Below, piece by piece: positions 54,063 through 63,293 of a stretch of 64,000 bases of DNA; positions within the stretch are counted from its first letter, which is position 1, and every line of letters starts with the position of its first letter. Source of the stretch: an uncultured Lachnospiraceae bacterium. Its GTDB lineage: Bacteria > Bacillota > Clostridia > Lachnospirales > Lachnospiraceae. The stretch lies in assembly GCA_930972465.1 (NCBI GenBank), contig CAKNHF010000001.1, positions 1 through 64,000 on the forward strand, given 5' to 3'. A model generated the notes under the pieces. The model saw nothing but the letters and a program-made list of their open reading frames with translations, was not told where the DNA came from and did not search any database. The position numbers and the translations under genes are program-made.

Positions 54063-54090
54063 CGGGCTGCTGCATGAATGCGGCGGCCCG
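54063..54090 (+). other. Intercistronic stem-loop after the binding protein gene
   Basis: CGGGCTGCTGCAT (54063-54075) and ATGCGGCGGCCCG (54078-54090) form a GC-rich stem with two G-T pairs and a tiny loop. Such hairpins often protect the binding protein mRNA and let it exceed the permease level. Confidence 0.6.
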
Positions 54091-54114
54091 CTTTACGTAA
54101 TGGGTGAGGTTGAG

Positions 54115-54960
54115 ATGAAAACACAAAAGAAAACTTACTTAATTGCTCTGGCGCCGTTCCTTCTGCTCTGCATTCTTTTTGAGATCATCCCGGTGATCTA
54201 CACGGTCGTCAGAAGCTTCTTCCCTGAAGGGGGAGATATCGGATTTACACTTGAAAACTATATCAATATTTTTACCGGAAAGCTGTATCAGCAGGCGATC
54301 ATCAACAGTCTTCTGATCTCGGTTCTTTCTTCCGCGATCGGTCTGGCCGTGGCATTTATCGGAGCCAAGGCCGTTCACGAAGAAAAGGGAAAGCTCAAGA
54401 CTGTGTTCATGAGCATCCTGAACATGGTTTCCAATTTTTCCGGTGTCCCGCTGGCGTTTGCCTACATTATCATGTTCGGAAACATCGGCGTTATGACAAT
54501 GATAGGTGCAAATTACGGGATCGGGTTCCTGGCAGAATTTCCGCTCTACTCGGTGTGGGGACTTCTTCTGATCTATGTATACTTCCAGATCCCGCTGTCC
54601 ACGCTGCTGCTGATTCCGGCCTTTGATTCAATCCGGAAAGAGTGGAAAGAGGCAGTTGCGCTTCTTGGCGGAAGTTCTATGACTTTCTGGAGAAAGGTGG
54701 GAATCCCGGTTCTGATGCCGAGTATCCTTGGAACATTTTCTGTATTGTTTGCCAATGCTCTTGCAGCGTATGCATCTGCTTATGCGCTCCTGATGAACAA
54801 TGTTTCTCTTCTTCCGATCCGTCTGTCGGAACAGTTTGTCGGAGATATCATTCAGAGACCGGAGTTCGGAAGCGCTATCGCGGTAGTCATGATGGTATTT
54901 ATGGTAGCGGCCATCGCAGTCCAGAACCGGATGACGCCTAAGAAAGGAGGAAGACGCTGA
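54115..54960 (+). CDS. ABC transporter permease 1
   Basis: This 281-residue BPD-type permease has six helices. Start ATG 54115 is favoured by GGTGAGG 5 bases upstream. The EAA loop reads EWKEAVALLGGSSMTFWRKV (about residues 180-199), which docks on the ATPase. The last codon's TGA overlaps the next gene's ATG. Confidence 0.9.
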   Translation: MKTQKKTYLIALAPFLLLCILFEIIPVIYTVVRSFFPEGGDIGFTLENYINIFTGKLYQQAIINSLLISVLSSAIGLAVAFIGAKAVHEEKGKLKTVFMSILNMVSNFSGVPLAFAYIIMFGNIGVMTMIGANYGIGFLAEFPLYSVWGLLLIYVYFQIPLSTLLLIPAFDSIRKEWKEAVALLGGSSMTFWRKVGIPVLMPSILGTFSVLFANALAAYASAYALLMNNVSLLPIRLSEQFVGDIIQRPEFGSAIAVVMMVFMVAAIAVQNRMTPKKGGRR

Positions 54961-55766
54961 TGAATGCAGAAAAGAAGAAAAGACATGTCGGGGCGAAGAT
55001 TGCGATTATTGTGATCATAGCATACCTTCTTCTTCCCCTTGTGATGACACTGATCTATTCTCTGTTCCAGGAGTGGATTGACGTGATGCCGACCGGTTTT
55101 ACGCTGGGCGCCTATACCGAGCTGTTCACGGATCCTCTGTTCTGGCAGTCAGTAGGACGGACGGTGATTATCTCCATCGTGCCGATCGTTCTGTGTACGG
55201 TGTTTGTCCTTCTGGCCATGTATGTTGTGGTCGTCTATCATCCGGAATGGGACAGGATGATCCAGATTCTGTGCACCATTCCCTATGCCATTCAGGGAGT
55301 TATCCTTCCGATCTGCGTGCTTTCTCTCTACAGCAGTGCGCCGGAACCGTTCGGGGACAGGATGTTCATGCTGGTGGCAACTTACATGGTGGTTATCCTG
55401 CCGTATGTATATCAGGGGATCCGCAACAATCTGAACGGCGTAGGAGCCTCGAGGCTGATCGAGGCGGCTCAGATGCTCGGAGCAAGCAAGTTTTACGCGT
55501 TCTTCCGTGTTGTAATCCCGAATATCATGGGAGGAGTTACAATTTCTGTAATGCTCGCCATGGCGATTGTATTCGGTGATTTCGTTATCATCAATACTCT
55601 GGCGGGCGGACATTTTATGACAGCGCAGATGTACCTGTATGACGTGATGAAGAAATCCGGTCAGAGAACCTGTGCGGTTATCGTCATACTGTTCCTCGTA
55701 ACACTGATTATCTCGGCATGTGCGTTTTTCCTGCAGTCGAGAGGGAAAGACAGAAAGGATAGATAA
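54960..55766 (+). CDS. ABC transporter permease 2
   Basis: This 268-residue permease is paired with the preceding one. It has six hydrophobic helices and the EAA loop RLIEAAQMLGASKFYAFFRV (about 161-180). It starts on the overlapping ATGA, so it is translationally coupled. It would complete the importer with the binding protein and the ATPase that follows. Confidence 0.9.
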   Translation: MNAEKKKRHVGAKIAIIVIIAYLLLPLVMTLIYSLFQEWIDVMPTGFTLGAYTELFTDPLFWQSVGRTVIISIVPIVLCTVFVLLAMYVVVVYHPEWDRMIQILCTIPYAIQGVILPICVLSLYSSAPEPFGDRMFMLVATYMVVILPYVYQGIRNNLNGVGASRLIEAAQMLGASKFYAFFRVVIPNIMGGVTISVMLAMAIVFGDFVIINTLAGGHFMTAQMYLYDVMKKSGQRTCAVIVILFLVTLIISACAFFLQSRGKDRKDR

Positions 55767-55771
55767 AGAAA

Positions 55772-56776
55772 ATGGCTTATATAGAGTTTAAAAATATAGA
55801 TAAATTTTATGGAGACAATCACGTATTAAAAGGGATTAATCTTGAAATAAACAAAGGAGATTTTGTTACGCTGCTCGGACCTTCCGGATGCGGAAAAAGT
55901 ACACTGCTGCGCTGTCTTGCGGGGCTGGAGCAGATTTCGGGCGGCCAGATCATGCTGGACGGAGAGGATATTACCAACAAGGACCCGAAGGACCGCAATA
56001 TCGGAATGGTATTCCAGCAGTACAGTCTTTTCCCGAACATGACGGTGGAAGAGAATCTGTCTTTTGGACTTAAGCTTCAGAAGCTGGATCCTGCAGAAAT
56101 CCGCAGACGTGTAACAGATGCGATTGATATGGTGGAACTGAAGGGGAAGGAGAAAGAATATCCTGCAAATCTTTCCGGCGGACAGCAGCAGAGAGTTGCG
56201 CTTGCCAGGGGAATCGTCATGCAGCCGAAGGTGCTTCTTCTGGATGAACCTCTGAGCGCCATCGACGCCAAGCTGAGAAAGTCCCTTCAGACGAGTATCA
56301 GGAGAATTCATAAAGATCTGGGGCTTACGTCCGTATTTGTAACGCATGATCAGGACGAGGCCATGGTCATGTCCGACGTAATCCATCTGTTTCACGACGG
56401 AAGAATAGAGCAGTCCGGAAGTCCGGTGGAAGTCTACACGAAACCGGTGACCTCATTTGCGGCGGGCTTTATCGGAAATTATAATATCCTGGATTCCCGC
56501 GCGATGGAGCTGATTACGGGAAAGAAATGGAAGGACGGCCAGATTGCGATCCGTCCGGAGACCTTTTTCCTGTCGAGGAATCCTATCACAACAGAAGACT
56601 ACTGCATGCAGGGAACGATCAGAGATTCTGTGCCCCGCGGGAACGTGCTCCGCTATACCATTGACATTAATAATGTAGAAGTATACGCAGATGTTCTCTT
56701 CAGGAGCACTTCGATGTATAATATCGGTGACAGACTCAATATCGGAGTTTCTGATCACAACTGTGTACGCCTGTAA
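55772..56776 (+). CDS. ABC transporter ATP-binding protein, PotA-like
   Basis: The 334-residue ATPase has Walker A GPSGCGKST (about 36-44), Q-loop FQQYSLFPNM, signature LSGGQQQR, Walker B VLLLDEPLS and the switch His in FVTHDQDEA. A C-terminal TOBE-like domain (about 240-334) is of the type seen in PotA and AfuC. It powers the importer encoded just upstream. Confidence 0.92.
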   Translation: MAYIEFKNIDKFYGDNHVLKGINLEINKGDFVTLLGPSGCGKSTLLRCLAGLEQISGGQIMLDGEDITNKDPKDRNIGMVFQQYSLFPNMTVEENLSFGLKLQKLDPAEIRRRVTDAIDMVELKGKEKEYPANLSGGQQQRVALARGIVMQPKVLLLDEPLSAIDAKLRKSLQTSIRRIHKDLGLTSVFVTHDQDEAMVMSDVIHLFHDGRIEQSGSPVEVYTKPVTSFAAGFIGNYNILDSRAMELITGKKWKDGQIAIRPETFFLSRNPITTEDYCMQGTIRDSVPRGNVLRYTIDINNVEVYADVLFRSTSMYNIGDRLNIGVSDHNCVRL

Positions 56777-56808
56777 AGACACGGGATACGGATGACGGAG
56801 GTATAAAA

Positions 56809-57801
56809 TTGGACAAGAAGACAATCCGGGGATTTTCGGAAAATGGAAACTGGTACAAGGGAAATCTGCACAGCCATACGGTGAATTCTGACGGCAGACT
56901 CACGCCGGAGGAGGCGGTAAAACTGTTTAAGGAGCACGGATATCATTTCCTGTGTTTCTCGGAACACGATCGGTATACAGATTATCGGGAACAGTTTGAC
57001 AGCGATGATTTTATCATACTTCCGGGGGTCGAGGCTTCCGCAGTCCTCTGTGAGGAAGACGGATCCGGACTTCGGAAAAAAGTTCATCATATTCACGGGA
57101 TTCTGGGCACGGAAGAGATGGTGAGCAATGCGCCCCTCCCGCCCTACCGGCACAATGAGATTCATCCGGTGCCGAAATATTACGGAGAGTGGGACGGCGC
57201 TGCCGTGGCGCAGAGTCTTGTGGATGAGATGACGCAGAGGGGGATGATAGCGACTTATAACCACCCGATTTGGTCAAGGGTGAGAGAGTCGGAGTTTATC
57301 GACACGGAAGGAATCTGGGCGCTGGAGATATTTAACTATAATACGGTGAATGAGAGCAATACGGGATACGACGAGACGTACTGGGATGTGATGCTGCGTG
57401 AAGGAAAGAGGATATTTGCTTTTGCGTCGGATGACAATCACAATGGGGGGCTGTTCGATGATGCATGCGGCGGCTGGATCGTTGTGAAATCGGAGCGTCT
57501 GACCCATGAAGATATTCTCCGGAACATGATGGACGGAAATTATTATTCTTCATCGGGACCGGAGATCTATGACTGGGGGATCCGGGACGGAGCGGCATAT
57601 GTGGACTGCAGTGAGGTATACAGGATTGATTTCATTGCGGGAAACTGTGTCAACGATGGCACATCCTGTGTATGCGGATCCTTTGAGGAGACGATGAAAC
57701 ACGGTGAATACGCGCTCAAAGGGCATGAAACATATGTCAGAGTGAAGTGTACGGATAAAAACGGAAAGACCGCATGGAGCAATCCGATCTTTCTGAAATA
57801 A
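56809..57801 (+). CDS. PHP-domain metal-dependent phosphoesterase
   Basis: The start is TTG 56809, 8 bases after GGAGG. The 330-residue protein begins with the PHP metal site (NLHSHTVNSDG, FSEHDRYTDY), continues with YNHPIWSR and FASDDNHNGG, and ends in a beta domain (about 245-330) like the CehA/McbA group. It is 32 bases after the ABC ATPase gene and is probably in the same operon. The imported compound may therefore be a phosphoester or phosphodiester that this enzyme cleaves. That link is inference. Confidence 0.8.
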   Translation: MDKKTIRGFSENGNWYKGNLHSHTVNSDGRLTPEEAVKLFKEHGYHFLCFSEHDRYTDYREQFDSDDFIILPGVEASAVLCEEDGSGLRKKVHHIHGILGTEEMVSNAPLPPYRHNEIHPVPKYYGEWDGAAVAQSLVDEMTQRGMIATYNHPIWSRVRESEFIDTEGIWALEIFNYNTVNESNTGYDETYWDVMLREGKRIFAFASDDNHNGGLFDDACGGWIVVKSERLTHEDILRNMMDGNYYSSSGPEIYDWGIRDGAAYVDCSEVYRIDFIAGNCVNDGTSCVCGSFEETMKHGEYALKGHETYVRVKCTDKNGKTAWSNPIFLK

Positions 57802-57841
57802 AGATCCCGTTTTCTGAATACAATATCAGGGATATCGCATG

Positions 57842-57895
57842 GACTATCCGAAAACTGTCCGGGACAGGAACAGTTTCCGGATAGTCTGTCTTTTT
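57842..57895 (+). terminator. Terminator after the importer/PHP operon
   Basis: A 17-base stem (57842-57858 with 57870-57886, one mismatch) is followed by TTTTT. Confidence 0.85.
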
Positions 57896-57906
57896 GTCAG
57901 ATACTT

Positions 57907-57915
57907 TGTTATAAT
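57907..57915 (+). promoter_or_regulatory. Extended -10 promoter for the second PHP gene
   Basis: TGTTATAAT fits TGnTATAAT and lies about 50 bases before ATG 57968. No good -35 is present. Confidence 0.45.
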
Positions 57916-57967
57916 AATATGAATATGAGCAGAAATCAGGAAAATCAGATACAGGAGGTACAGGCAT

Positions 57968-58783
57968 ATGATACAGAGCGACTGCCACATGCACACAGAA
58001 TTTTCCACGGACAGCGAGGCGCCGGTGAGAACCATGATCGAGGCGGCCATACAGAAAGGTCTGAAGGAAATCTGTCTTACGGACCATTATGATAAGGATT
58101 ACCCGGCTGTGCCGGACATAGAAGGGACAGCGTTTGTCTTTGACCCGGATGAATACTGCCGGACTCTGGCAGAGCTGAAAAAGGAGTATGAAGGCAAGAT
58201 CACGGTCAGAAGAGGTATTGAGATCGGACTTCAGCCTCATCTCGGAAGTTTCTACAGAGATATGGTACAGAAGTATCCGTTTGATTTCGTGATCGGCTCT
58301 GTTCATCTGATCCATGGAATGGATCCCTATTACGGGGAAATTTTCGAAGGGAGAACAGATGAAGAAGTATACGCCGAGACATTCCGGCTCACGCTGGAGA
58401 ACCTGGACAAAATCGATGACTTCGACGTGCTGGGGCATATCGATTATGTGGTCCGGTACGGAAAAGAGAAGGCGGCGCACTATTCTTACCGTAAATTTGC
58501 CGACCAGATTGACGAGATCCTGAGGAAGGTTATTGATATGGGGAAGGGAATTGAGCTGAACACAGGAGGATTCAAGTACGGGCTGGGATTCTGCAATCCT
58601 CATCCGGATATTATAAGAAGATACCGGGAACTGGGAGGCGAGATCATTACCGTGGGGGCGGATGCACATCGGCCGGAACACGTCGCTTATGACTTCGGCA
58701 AGGCGGATAAGATACTCAGGGACTGCGGATTCAGGTATTATACCGTGTTCGAGGGACGCAGGCCCGTCTTCCGCAATCTCTGA
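57968..58783 (+). CDS. Histidinol-phosphatase-like PHP protein (HisJ family)
   Basis: The 271-residue PHP protein has DCHMHTEFSTDSE, LTDHYDKDY, FVIGSVHLIHGMDPYY, GHIDYVVRYG and VGADAHRPEHV, the full set of metal ligands of the HisJ group. It could be the histidine-pathway phosphatase, but no other his genes lie nearby, and related proteins act on other phosphoesters. It is followed 23 bases later by an M20 amidohydrolase gene. Confidence 0.88.
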   Translation: MIQSDCHMHTEFSTDSEAPVRTMIEAAIQKGLKEICLTDHYDKDYPAVPDIEGTAFVFDPDEYCRTLAELKKEYEGKITVRRGIEIGLQPHLGSFYRDMVQKYPFDFVIGSVHLIHGMDPYYGEIFEGRTDEEVYAETFRLTLENLDKIDDFDVLGHIDYVVRYGKEKAAHYSYRKFADQIDEILRKVIDMGKGIELNTGGFKYGLGFCNPHPDIIRRYRELGGEIITVGADAHRPEHVAYDFGKADKILRDCGFRYYTVFEGRRPVFRNL

Positions 58784-58806
58784 GACAGCAGGAAGGAGAG
58801 GGTGTA

Positions 58807-60069
58807 ATGAGACAGGAAATTCTGAATAAAATGAAGCAGACAGCGAACTATATTTTCTGCCATCCGGAGGTGGCGGAGCAGGAGAAGGAATCTTCCCGCG
58901 CTCTGGCGGAATTTCTCTTGGGAGAGGGATTTGATGTTCACTGGGGAACAGGGGGATTCGATACAGCGTTTCTGGCGGAATGGGGAGAAGGAAAGCCGGT
59001 GGTCGGATTTCTCGCGGAATATGATGCGCTTCCCGGGCTGGGGCAGAACGTATGCAGTGAGTACAGCCCTACGGGAGGTCCGGGACACGGCTGCGGTCAC
59101 AATCTTCTCGGAACCGCCTGCGCGGGAGCCGCGTGTGCGCTGAAGGACCGGATGGCAGCGGAAGGGCTGCACGGGACGATCCGCGTCTACGGCTGTCCGG
59201 CTGAGGAGACTGTCATCGGAAAGATCCGGATGAACGAAGCCGGCGTGTTCGACGATCTTTCGGCCGCGGTCACATGGCATCCTTTTGACCGGAACCGGGT
59301 CAGCTATGATATCTGGCAGGCTCAGGACATTAAGAACTACAGATTCTACGGAACCGCGGCTCATGCTTCCAGGCATCCCGAGATGGGGCGAAGCGCGCTG
59401 GATGCGGCGGAACTGATGAATGTGGGCGTGAATTATCTGAGAGAACATGTTGCGGATGATGTGAGGATGCATTACACTTATACGAATACGGACGGACCGG
59501 CGAATATTGTTCCGCCCTTCGCGTCAACCAATTATTTCATCCGTTCCTCCAAATGGGAGCGGACGAAAGATGCGTCGGAGCGGGTGGACGAATGCGCCAG
59601 GGGAGCGGCCATTATGACCGGAACCCGGGTGGAGATTGAGCGGGTCACCTGTAATAAAGAGATGAAAGTAAACCGCGCTCTTGCGGAGACATTCTACGAG
59701 GAGATGCAGAAGATACCGGCGCCGTCCTACACGGAAGAAGAGCTCCGGTTCGCGGCGGAAATCTCGGACCGGGCAGGATTTGACAACGGCGGTGTATATT
59801 TTACCGGGCTTGAGCCCCTGGAGGAGTCCCCGGTACCGCTGTCCATAGGGACTGATGTGTCCGATGTAAGCCATACCGTGCCCACGATCATGCTCAGCGC
59901 TGCGGCCATGTGCAAAGGGACGCCCCTGCATCACTGGGCGGCGACGGCACAGGCAGGAATGAGCATCGGCGAGAAAGGCATGGACTATGCGGCAGAGTGC
60001 ATGGCAGCAGGCGCGTACCGCCTGGTGAAAGAGCCGGAGATCCTCAGGCGGGCATGGGAAGAATTTTAA
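58807..60069 (+). CDS. M20-family amidohydrolase, AbgB-like
   Basis: The 420-residue metallohydrolase has GFLAEYDALPGLGQN, GHGCGHNLLG (metal ligands), GCPAEET, GTAAHASRHPEMGRSALDA and DVSDVSHTVPT. These are features of the p-aminobenzoyl-glutamate hydrolase/AbgB branch of M20D. It cleaves an amide bond of an acylated amino acid. It probably shares a transcript with the PHP gene upstream, since no terminator separates them. Confidence 0.9.
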   Translation: MRQEILNKMKQTANYIFCHPEVAEQEKESSRALAEFLLGEGFDVHWGTGGFDTAFLAEWGEGKPVVGFLAEYDALPGLGQNVCSEYSPTGGPGHGCGHNLLGTACAGAACALKDRMAAEGLHGTIRVYGCPAEETVIGKIRMNEAGVFDDLSAAVTWHPFDRNRVSYDIWQAQDIKNYRFYGTAAHASRHPEMGRSALDAAELMNVGVNYLREHVADDVRMHYTYTNTDGPANIVPPFASTNYFIRSSKWERTKDASERVDECARGAAIMTGTRVEIERVTCNKEMKVNRALAETFYEEMQKIPAPSYTEEELRFAAEISDRAGFDNGGVYFTGLEPLEESPVPLSIGTDVSDVSHTVPTIMLSAAAMCKGTPLHHWAATAQAGMSIGEKGMDYAAECMAAGAYRLVKEPEILRRAWEEF

Positions 60070-60071
60070 AA

Positions 60072-60139
60072 GGGGTCAGGCCCCTTTGCGCACCGTTTTC
60101 AGAATATTCAGAATACGGTGCTCACAGGGGCCTGACCCC
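60072..60139. repeat. REP-like palindromic hairpin element
   Basis: GGGGTCAGGCCCCT (60072-60085) is the exact reverse complement of AGGGGCCTGACCCC (60126-60139). A second pair, GCACCG and CGGTGC, lies inside, and the tip carries a TTCAGAATA tandem duplication (60099-60116). No T run follows, so it is not a normal terminator. The GGGGTCAGGCCCC core resembles dispersed REP-type palindromes. Confidence 0.8.
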
Positions 60140-60160
60140 CATGAACAGAAAGGACTGGAA

Positions 60161-60754
60161 ATGGGCAAGAAGATCATTCTCGGATCTGCTTCGCCGAGGC
60201 GCAGAGAGCTGCTTGCGCAGATCGGCGTGGAATTTGAGATAAGGGTAAGCGATAAGGAAGAAATATACCACAGTGAAAGGCCGGAGGATATTGTCTGTGA
60301 GCTTGCGATGATGAAGGCGGAGAATGTGGCCTCGGAGCTGAGTGAGGAGGAGCGGCAGGATTCTGTGGTGATCGGGGCTGATACGGTGGTTGTTCTGGAC
60401 GGAAAGATCCTGGGCAAACCGGCAGATGCGGAGGATGCCGTGCGCATGCTGTCATCTCTTCAGGGGAGAAGCCATGAAGTGTATACCGGAGTGGCTGTGA
60501 CAGCGTTCAGCGGGAACGTGGAGACGCAAAGGGAGAATTATGCCGTAGAGACGAAAGTGTATGTCAATCCGATGACGGAGCAGGAGATACGGGACTACGC
60601 GGCCACAGGCGAACCTCTGGACAAAGCGGGGAGCTATGGAATACAGGGAAGATTTGCCGCCTGCATCGATCGGATCGAGGGCGACTATTATAATGTAGTG
60701 GGACTGCCGGTGTCACGTGTATACAGGACTCTGAAAGAGATGAATGCACTGTAA
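60161..60754 (+). CDS. maf: Maf nucleoside triphosphate pyrophosphatase
   Basis: The 197-residue protein starts at ATG 60161 behind AAAGGA. It shows the Maf signature ILGSASPRRRELL, GADTVVVLDG, GRSHEVYTGV and DKAGSYGIQGRFA. Maf proteins hydrolyse non-canonical nucleotides such as dTTP/UTP analogues and influence septation. It is complete and converges with the metallopeptidase gene at 60788. Confidence 0.93.
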   Translation: MGKKIILGSASPRRRELLAQIGVEFEIRVSDKEEIYHSERPEDIVCELAMMKAENVASELSEEERQDSVVIGADTVVVLDGKILGKPADAEDAVRMLSSLQGRSHEVYTGVAVTAFSGNVETQRENYAVETKVYVNPMTEQEIRDYAATGEPLDKAGSYGIQGRFAACIDRIEGDYYNVVGLPVSRVYRTLKEMNAL

Positions 60755-60787
60755 AGAGAGTGTGAAAATCCGGGAAAGCATCTGACT

Positions 60788-61342
60788 TCAGCATCTGTCC
60801 CAGAGAGAGCTGCCATGGTCGCGGAGCCATCTGCGGGAGGTTCTGTAATCGGGAAGTACGGATTCCACAATGTCATAGAAGGCTCTGGAGTGGTTCATTT
60901 CTTTCCTGTGGGCCAGCTCGTGAACGACCACGTAGTCCAGGACGGATTCGGGCGCGAAAATGAGACGCCAGTTGAAGTTGAGATTACCGGCGCTGCTGCA
61001 GCTGCCCCAGCGGGTCTTCTGCTCACGGATGGATATGCGGCCATATGTAACGCCCATGATCCGGGCATAGTAAGCAGCCTTCTGTGTGAAGACAGAACGG
61101 GCGGTCTCCACATAGAGACGGCGCTTCTCCCCGGACAGAGCGGGCCGTTCTTTGGGCGGATGGAGTCTGATCTCTTCCAGGTGTCTGAGAATCCAGTCTT
61201 CTCTGGAATGAAGGAAAGAGTCGATAAAGGAACGGGGACATCCGTAAGGGGCGCGCACCGTGACCTTGCCGTCGCGGCTTATCTGTATGGCGGCTGTTTT
61301 CCGGCGGCTGTATATGATCTCGTATGTAAATGGAAACTTCAT
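60788..61342 (-). CDS. YgjP-type (DUF45) zinc metallopeptidase
   Basis: The 184-residue protein has the family core TRWGSCSSAGNLNFNWRL and the zinc motif HELAHRKEMNHS (HExxH plus a following His), as in YgjP/WLM proteins. It is cytoplasmic with no signal peptide. The physiological substrate of this group is not known. It is transcribed divergently from the membrane protein at 61392. Confidence 0.9.
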   Translation of the reverse strand: MKFPFTYEIIYSRRKTAAIQISRDGKVTVRAPYGCPRSFIDSFLHSREDWILRHLEEIRLHPPKERPALSGEKRRLYVETARSVFTQKAAYYARIMGVTYGRISIREQKTRWGSCSSAGNLNFNWRLIFAPESVLDYVVVHELAHRKEMNHSRAFYDIVESVLPDYRTSRRWLRDHGSSLWDRC

Positions 61343-61391
61343 GTTATCACCTCGAAGACAAGTGTAACATAAACAGAACGTGAGGAAAAGA

Positions 61392-62351
61392 ATGAAAGAA
61401 AATAAGAAAAACAGGCAAAACTGGTTTAAAAATATGGGAGACGCCCTTCATATGGAGCTGAGGGAACACAGGAGTTCGTTCATCGTATATTTCATACTCC
61501 GCATTCTTGTTATCGTGATGATGATCCTTCAGCTGATGAATCAGAATTACGAGAACGTCTTTCTGTGTGTGCTGACTCTCGTTCTGCTGGTGGGACCCAG
61601 TTTTATTCAGGTGACCTTCCGGGTGGAGCTTCCCACCCTGCTGGAGATTATCATACTGATATTTATTTTTGCTGCGGAGATTCTGGGGGAGATCAGCGAA
61701 TTCTATCTGATGTTTCCGTTCTGGGATACAGTTCTGCATACGCTCAACGGGTTTCTGGCGGCGGTCATCGGCTTTTCGCTGGTTGATCTGCTCAACCGCA
61801 GTGAGAAGACCGTGTTCAACCTGTCTCCGCTGTTTATGGCCATAGTGGCATTCTGTTTTTCCATGACGATCGGGGTGCTGTGGGAGTTCTTTGAGTTCGG
61901 AATGGATCAGATTGCGGGATATGACATGCAGAAAGATACCGTTGTCCATATGATCCGGTCCGTGACTCTTGACCCGGCGGGGCGGAATGTCCCCTATGTG
62001 ATCCGGGATATCACCGAGACTGCCGTAAACGGAAATGAGCTGGGACTCGGCGGTTATCTGGATATCGGGCTGATTGATACAATGCAGGATCTGATCGTAA
62101 ATTTTATCGGTGCGTTTGTCTTTTCCATCATCGGGTTCTTATATGTGAAAAACCGGGGCAAAGGCGGACTGGTGAACAGACTGGTGCCGCGGAGAAAGCG
62201 GGCGGACCGGGACTTCCTGCGTATCGCGGCGGAAAAATCAGTGCTTGAAGAAGCGGGCGAAGAGCATCCAGGCGAGAAAGAGAAGAAACGCGCCCAGAAT
62301 CGTGGCGGCGATGTAGAGAAAAATGGCGGGAAGATTTCCGATCAGAAATGA
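61392..62351 (+). CDS. Membrane protein, DUF2238-like
   Basis: ATG 61392 follows GTGAGGAAAAG. The 319-residue product has a basic N-terminus, about six membrane segments between residues 30 and 245 (for example FILRILVIVMMILQL and GFLAAVIGFSLVDLL), conserved-looking DTVLHTLNGF and GVLWEFFEFGMDQ, and then a long polar tail. The last 37 residues are charged, low-complexity sequence that lies over the 3' end of the opposite-strand gene. They may be an extension gained by loss of an earlier stop. Function unknown. Confidence 0.7.
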   Translation: MKENKKNRQNWFKNMGDALHMELREHRSSFIVYFILRILVIVMMILQLMNQNYENVFLCVLTLVLLVGPSFIQVTFRVELPTLLEIIILIFIFAAEILGEISEFYLMFPFWDTVLHTLNGFLAAVIGFSLVDLLNRSEKTVFNLSPLFMAIVAFCFSMTIGVLWEFFEFGMDQIAGYDMQKDTVVHMIRSVTLDPAGRNVPYVIRDITETAVNGNELGLGGYLDIGLIDTMQDLIVNFIGAFVFSIIGFLYVKNRGKGGLVNRLVPRRKRADRDFLRIAAEKSVLEEAGEEHPGEKEKKRAQNRGGDVEKNGGKISDQK

Positions 62352-62918
62352 GAGGTCATGGAAAAGGATCTGCTGCATTCGGTAGTCCGGATTGATATAG
62401 AACATATTGATGGTTCCCAGCCGGTCGAATGAAAGATTTATGATCTCTGCGGCGAGACAGCAGAGAAGATACAGCCCTGTGCTGCCTGCAAAGGCGCGCA
62501 GGGCTGATCTGTTTCCGAAGGATTTTATGCACACTGTTCCTGAAAAGATCCCGAGAAGAATCAGAAGAATGTGCCACAGATAGGAGTGCAGGGTAAGGGA
62601 AGGCAGGGAGTAATGCAGCCCGCTCGTGTCTGCGAACACGGCGATCCCTCCGAGAAGGGAATAGCACATGAGAAAAGTCAGGAGCACATGCCGGATTCGT
62701 TCCCTGCGGATCCAGGGATAGGCAAGGAGAATGTACATGGGAATGCTGCAGAGCTGAAAGGGGAAATACCACCAGTTGTACTGTCCGCGGCCAAGCTGAA
62801 AGGTCAGTGTCAGCTGCTTCCAGATCTCGCTTCCCAGCATGAGAAGTCCGCACAGGAAGAAAAGCCTGTCTGTGCGTGCCGGAAAGTATCTGTTCCCTGA
62901 ATTCTGAAAACGTTTCAT
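62238..62918 (-). CDS. YwaF/TMEM164-like membrane protein
   Basis: The 226-residue protein has about seven membrane segments with the family's WWYFPFQLCSIPMYIL and LHSYLWHILLILLG stretches. These proteins (TIGR02206/YwaF group) are distantly related to eukaryotic TMEM164; their bacterial role is not established. Its 3' 114 bases overlap the opposite-strand gene. Since the overlapped part here encodes a proper final membrane helix, this gene is the more likely owner of that sequence. Confidence 0.75.
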   Translation of the reverse strand: MKRFQNSGNRYFPARTDRLFFLCGLLMLGSEIWKQLTLTFQLGRGQYNWWYFPFQLCSIPMYILLAYPWIRRERIRHVLLTFLMCYSLLGGIAVFADTSGLHYSLPSLTLHSYLWHILLILLGIFSGTVCIKSFGNRSALRAFAGSTGLYLLCCLAAEIINLSFDRLGTINMFYINPDYRMQQILFHDLSFLIGNLPAIFLYIAATILGAFLLFLAWMLFARFFKH

Positions 62919-63264
62919 AATCTGCCTCCTGCCGGGAAATCCGCGTCATTATTTCCGATATTACGGCTTCTTTTCTATATATTATAGCTCAAATAATAAA
63001 AAATAAAAGAAAATGAGCAGTATTGCTGAAAACAGATCCTTTGATTGTATAAAAATGCATACATCTATGTGCAGAATCGACAAAATATAAATAATTAGTG
63101 ATAAATTTTACATAAAAAGATGTTTCGGAAAACCTGTAAACCGGCGTTTGCGAAAATAAATAGATGAAAAATGAATAAAAATAGAAAAAAGGTGAGATGA
63201 AACGAGGGCAAATTGAAATAAAAAACGGCCTGAAAGACGACAGAAAACATTAAAATAGGAAATG

Positions 63265-63293
63265 TTGACAAACAAAAAAATCGGGAGTAATAT
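63265..63293 (+). promoter_or_regulatory. Sigma-A promoter of the ATP synthase operon
   Basis: TTGACA (63265-63270) and TAATAT (63288-63293) are 17 bases apart. The surrounding gene-free stretch 62919-63498 is otherwise AT-rich to the left, with a leader of about 200 bases to the right. The leader holds an imperfect hairpin near 63360-63391 that ends in a T run, a possible attenuator. Confidence 0.75.

Noticed and set aside
60072-60139. Rho-independent terminator for the M20 gene
   Set aside because: Strong stem but no T run; better seen as a REP-like palindrome.
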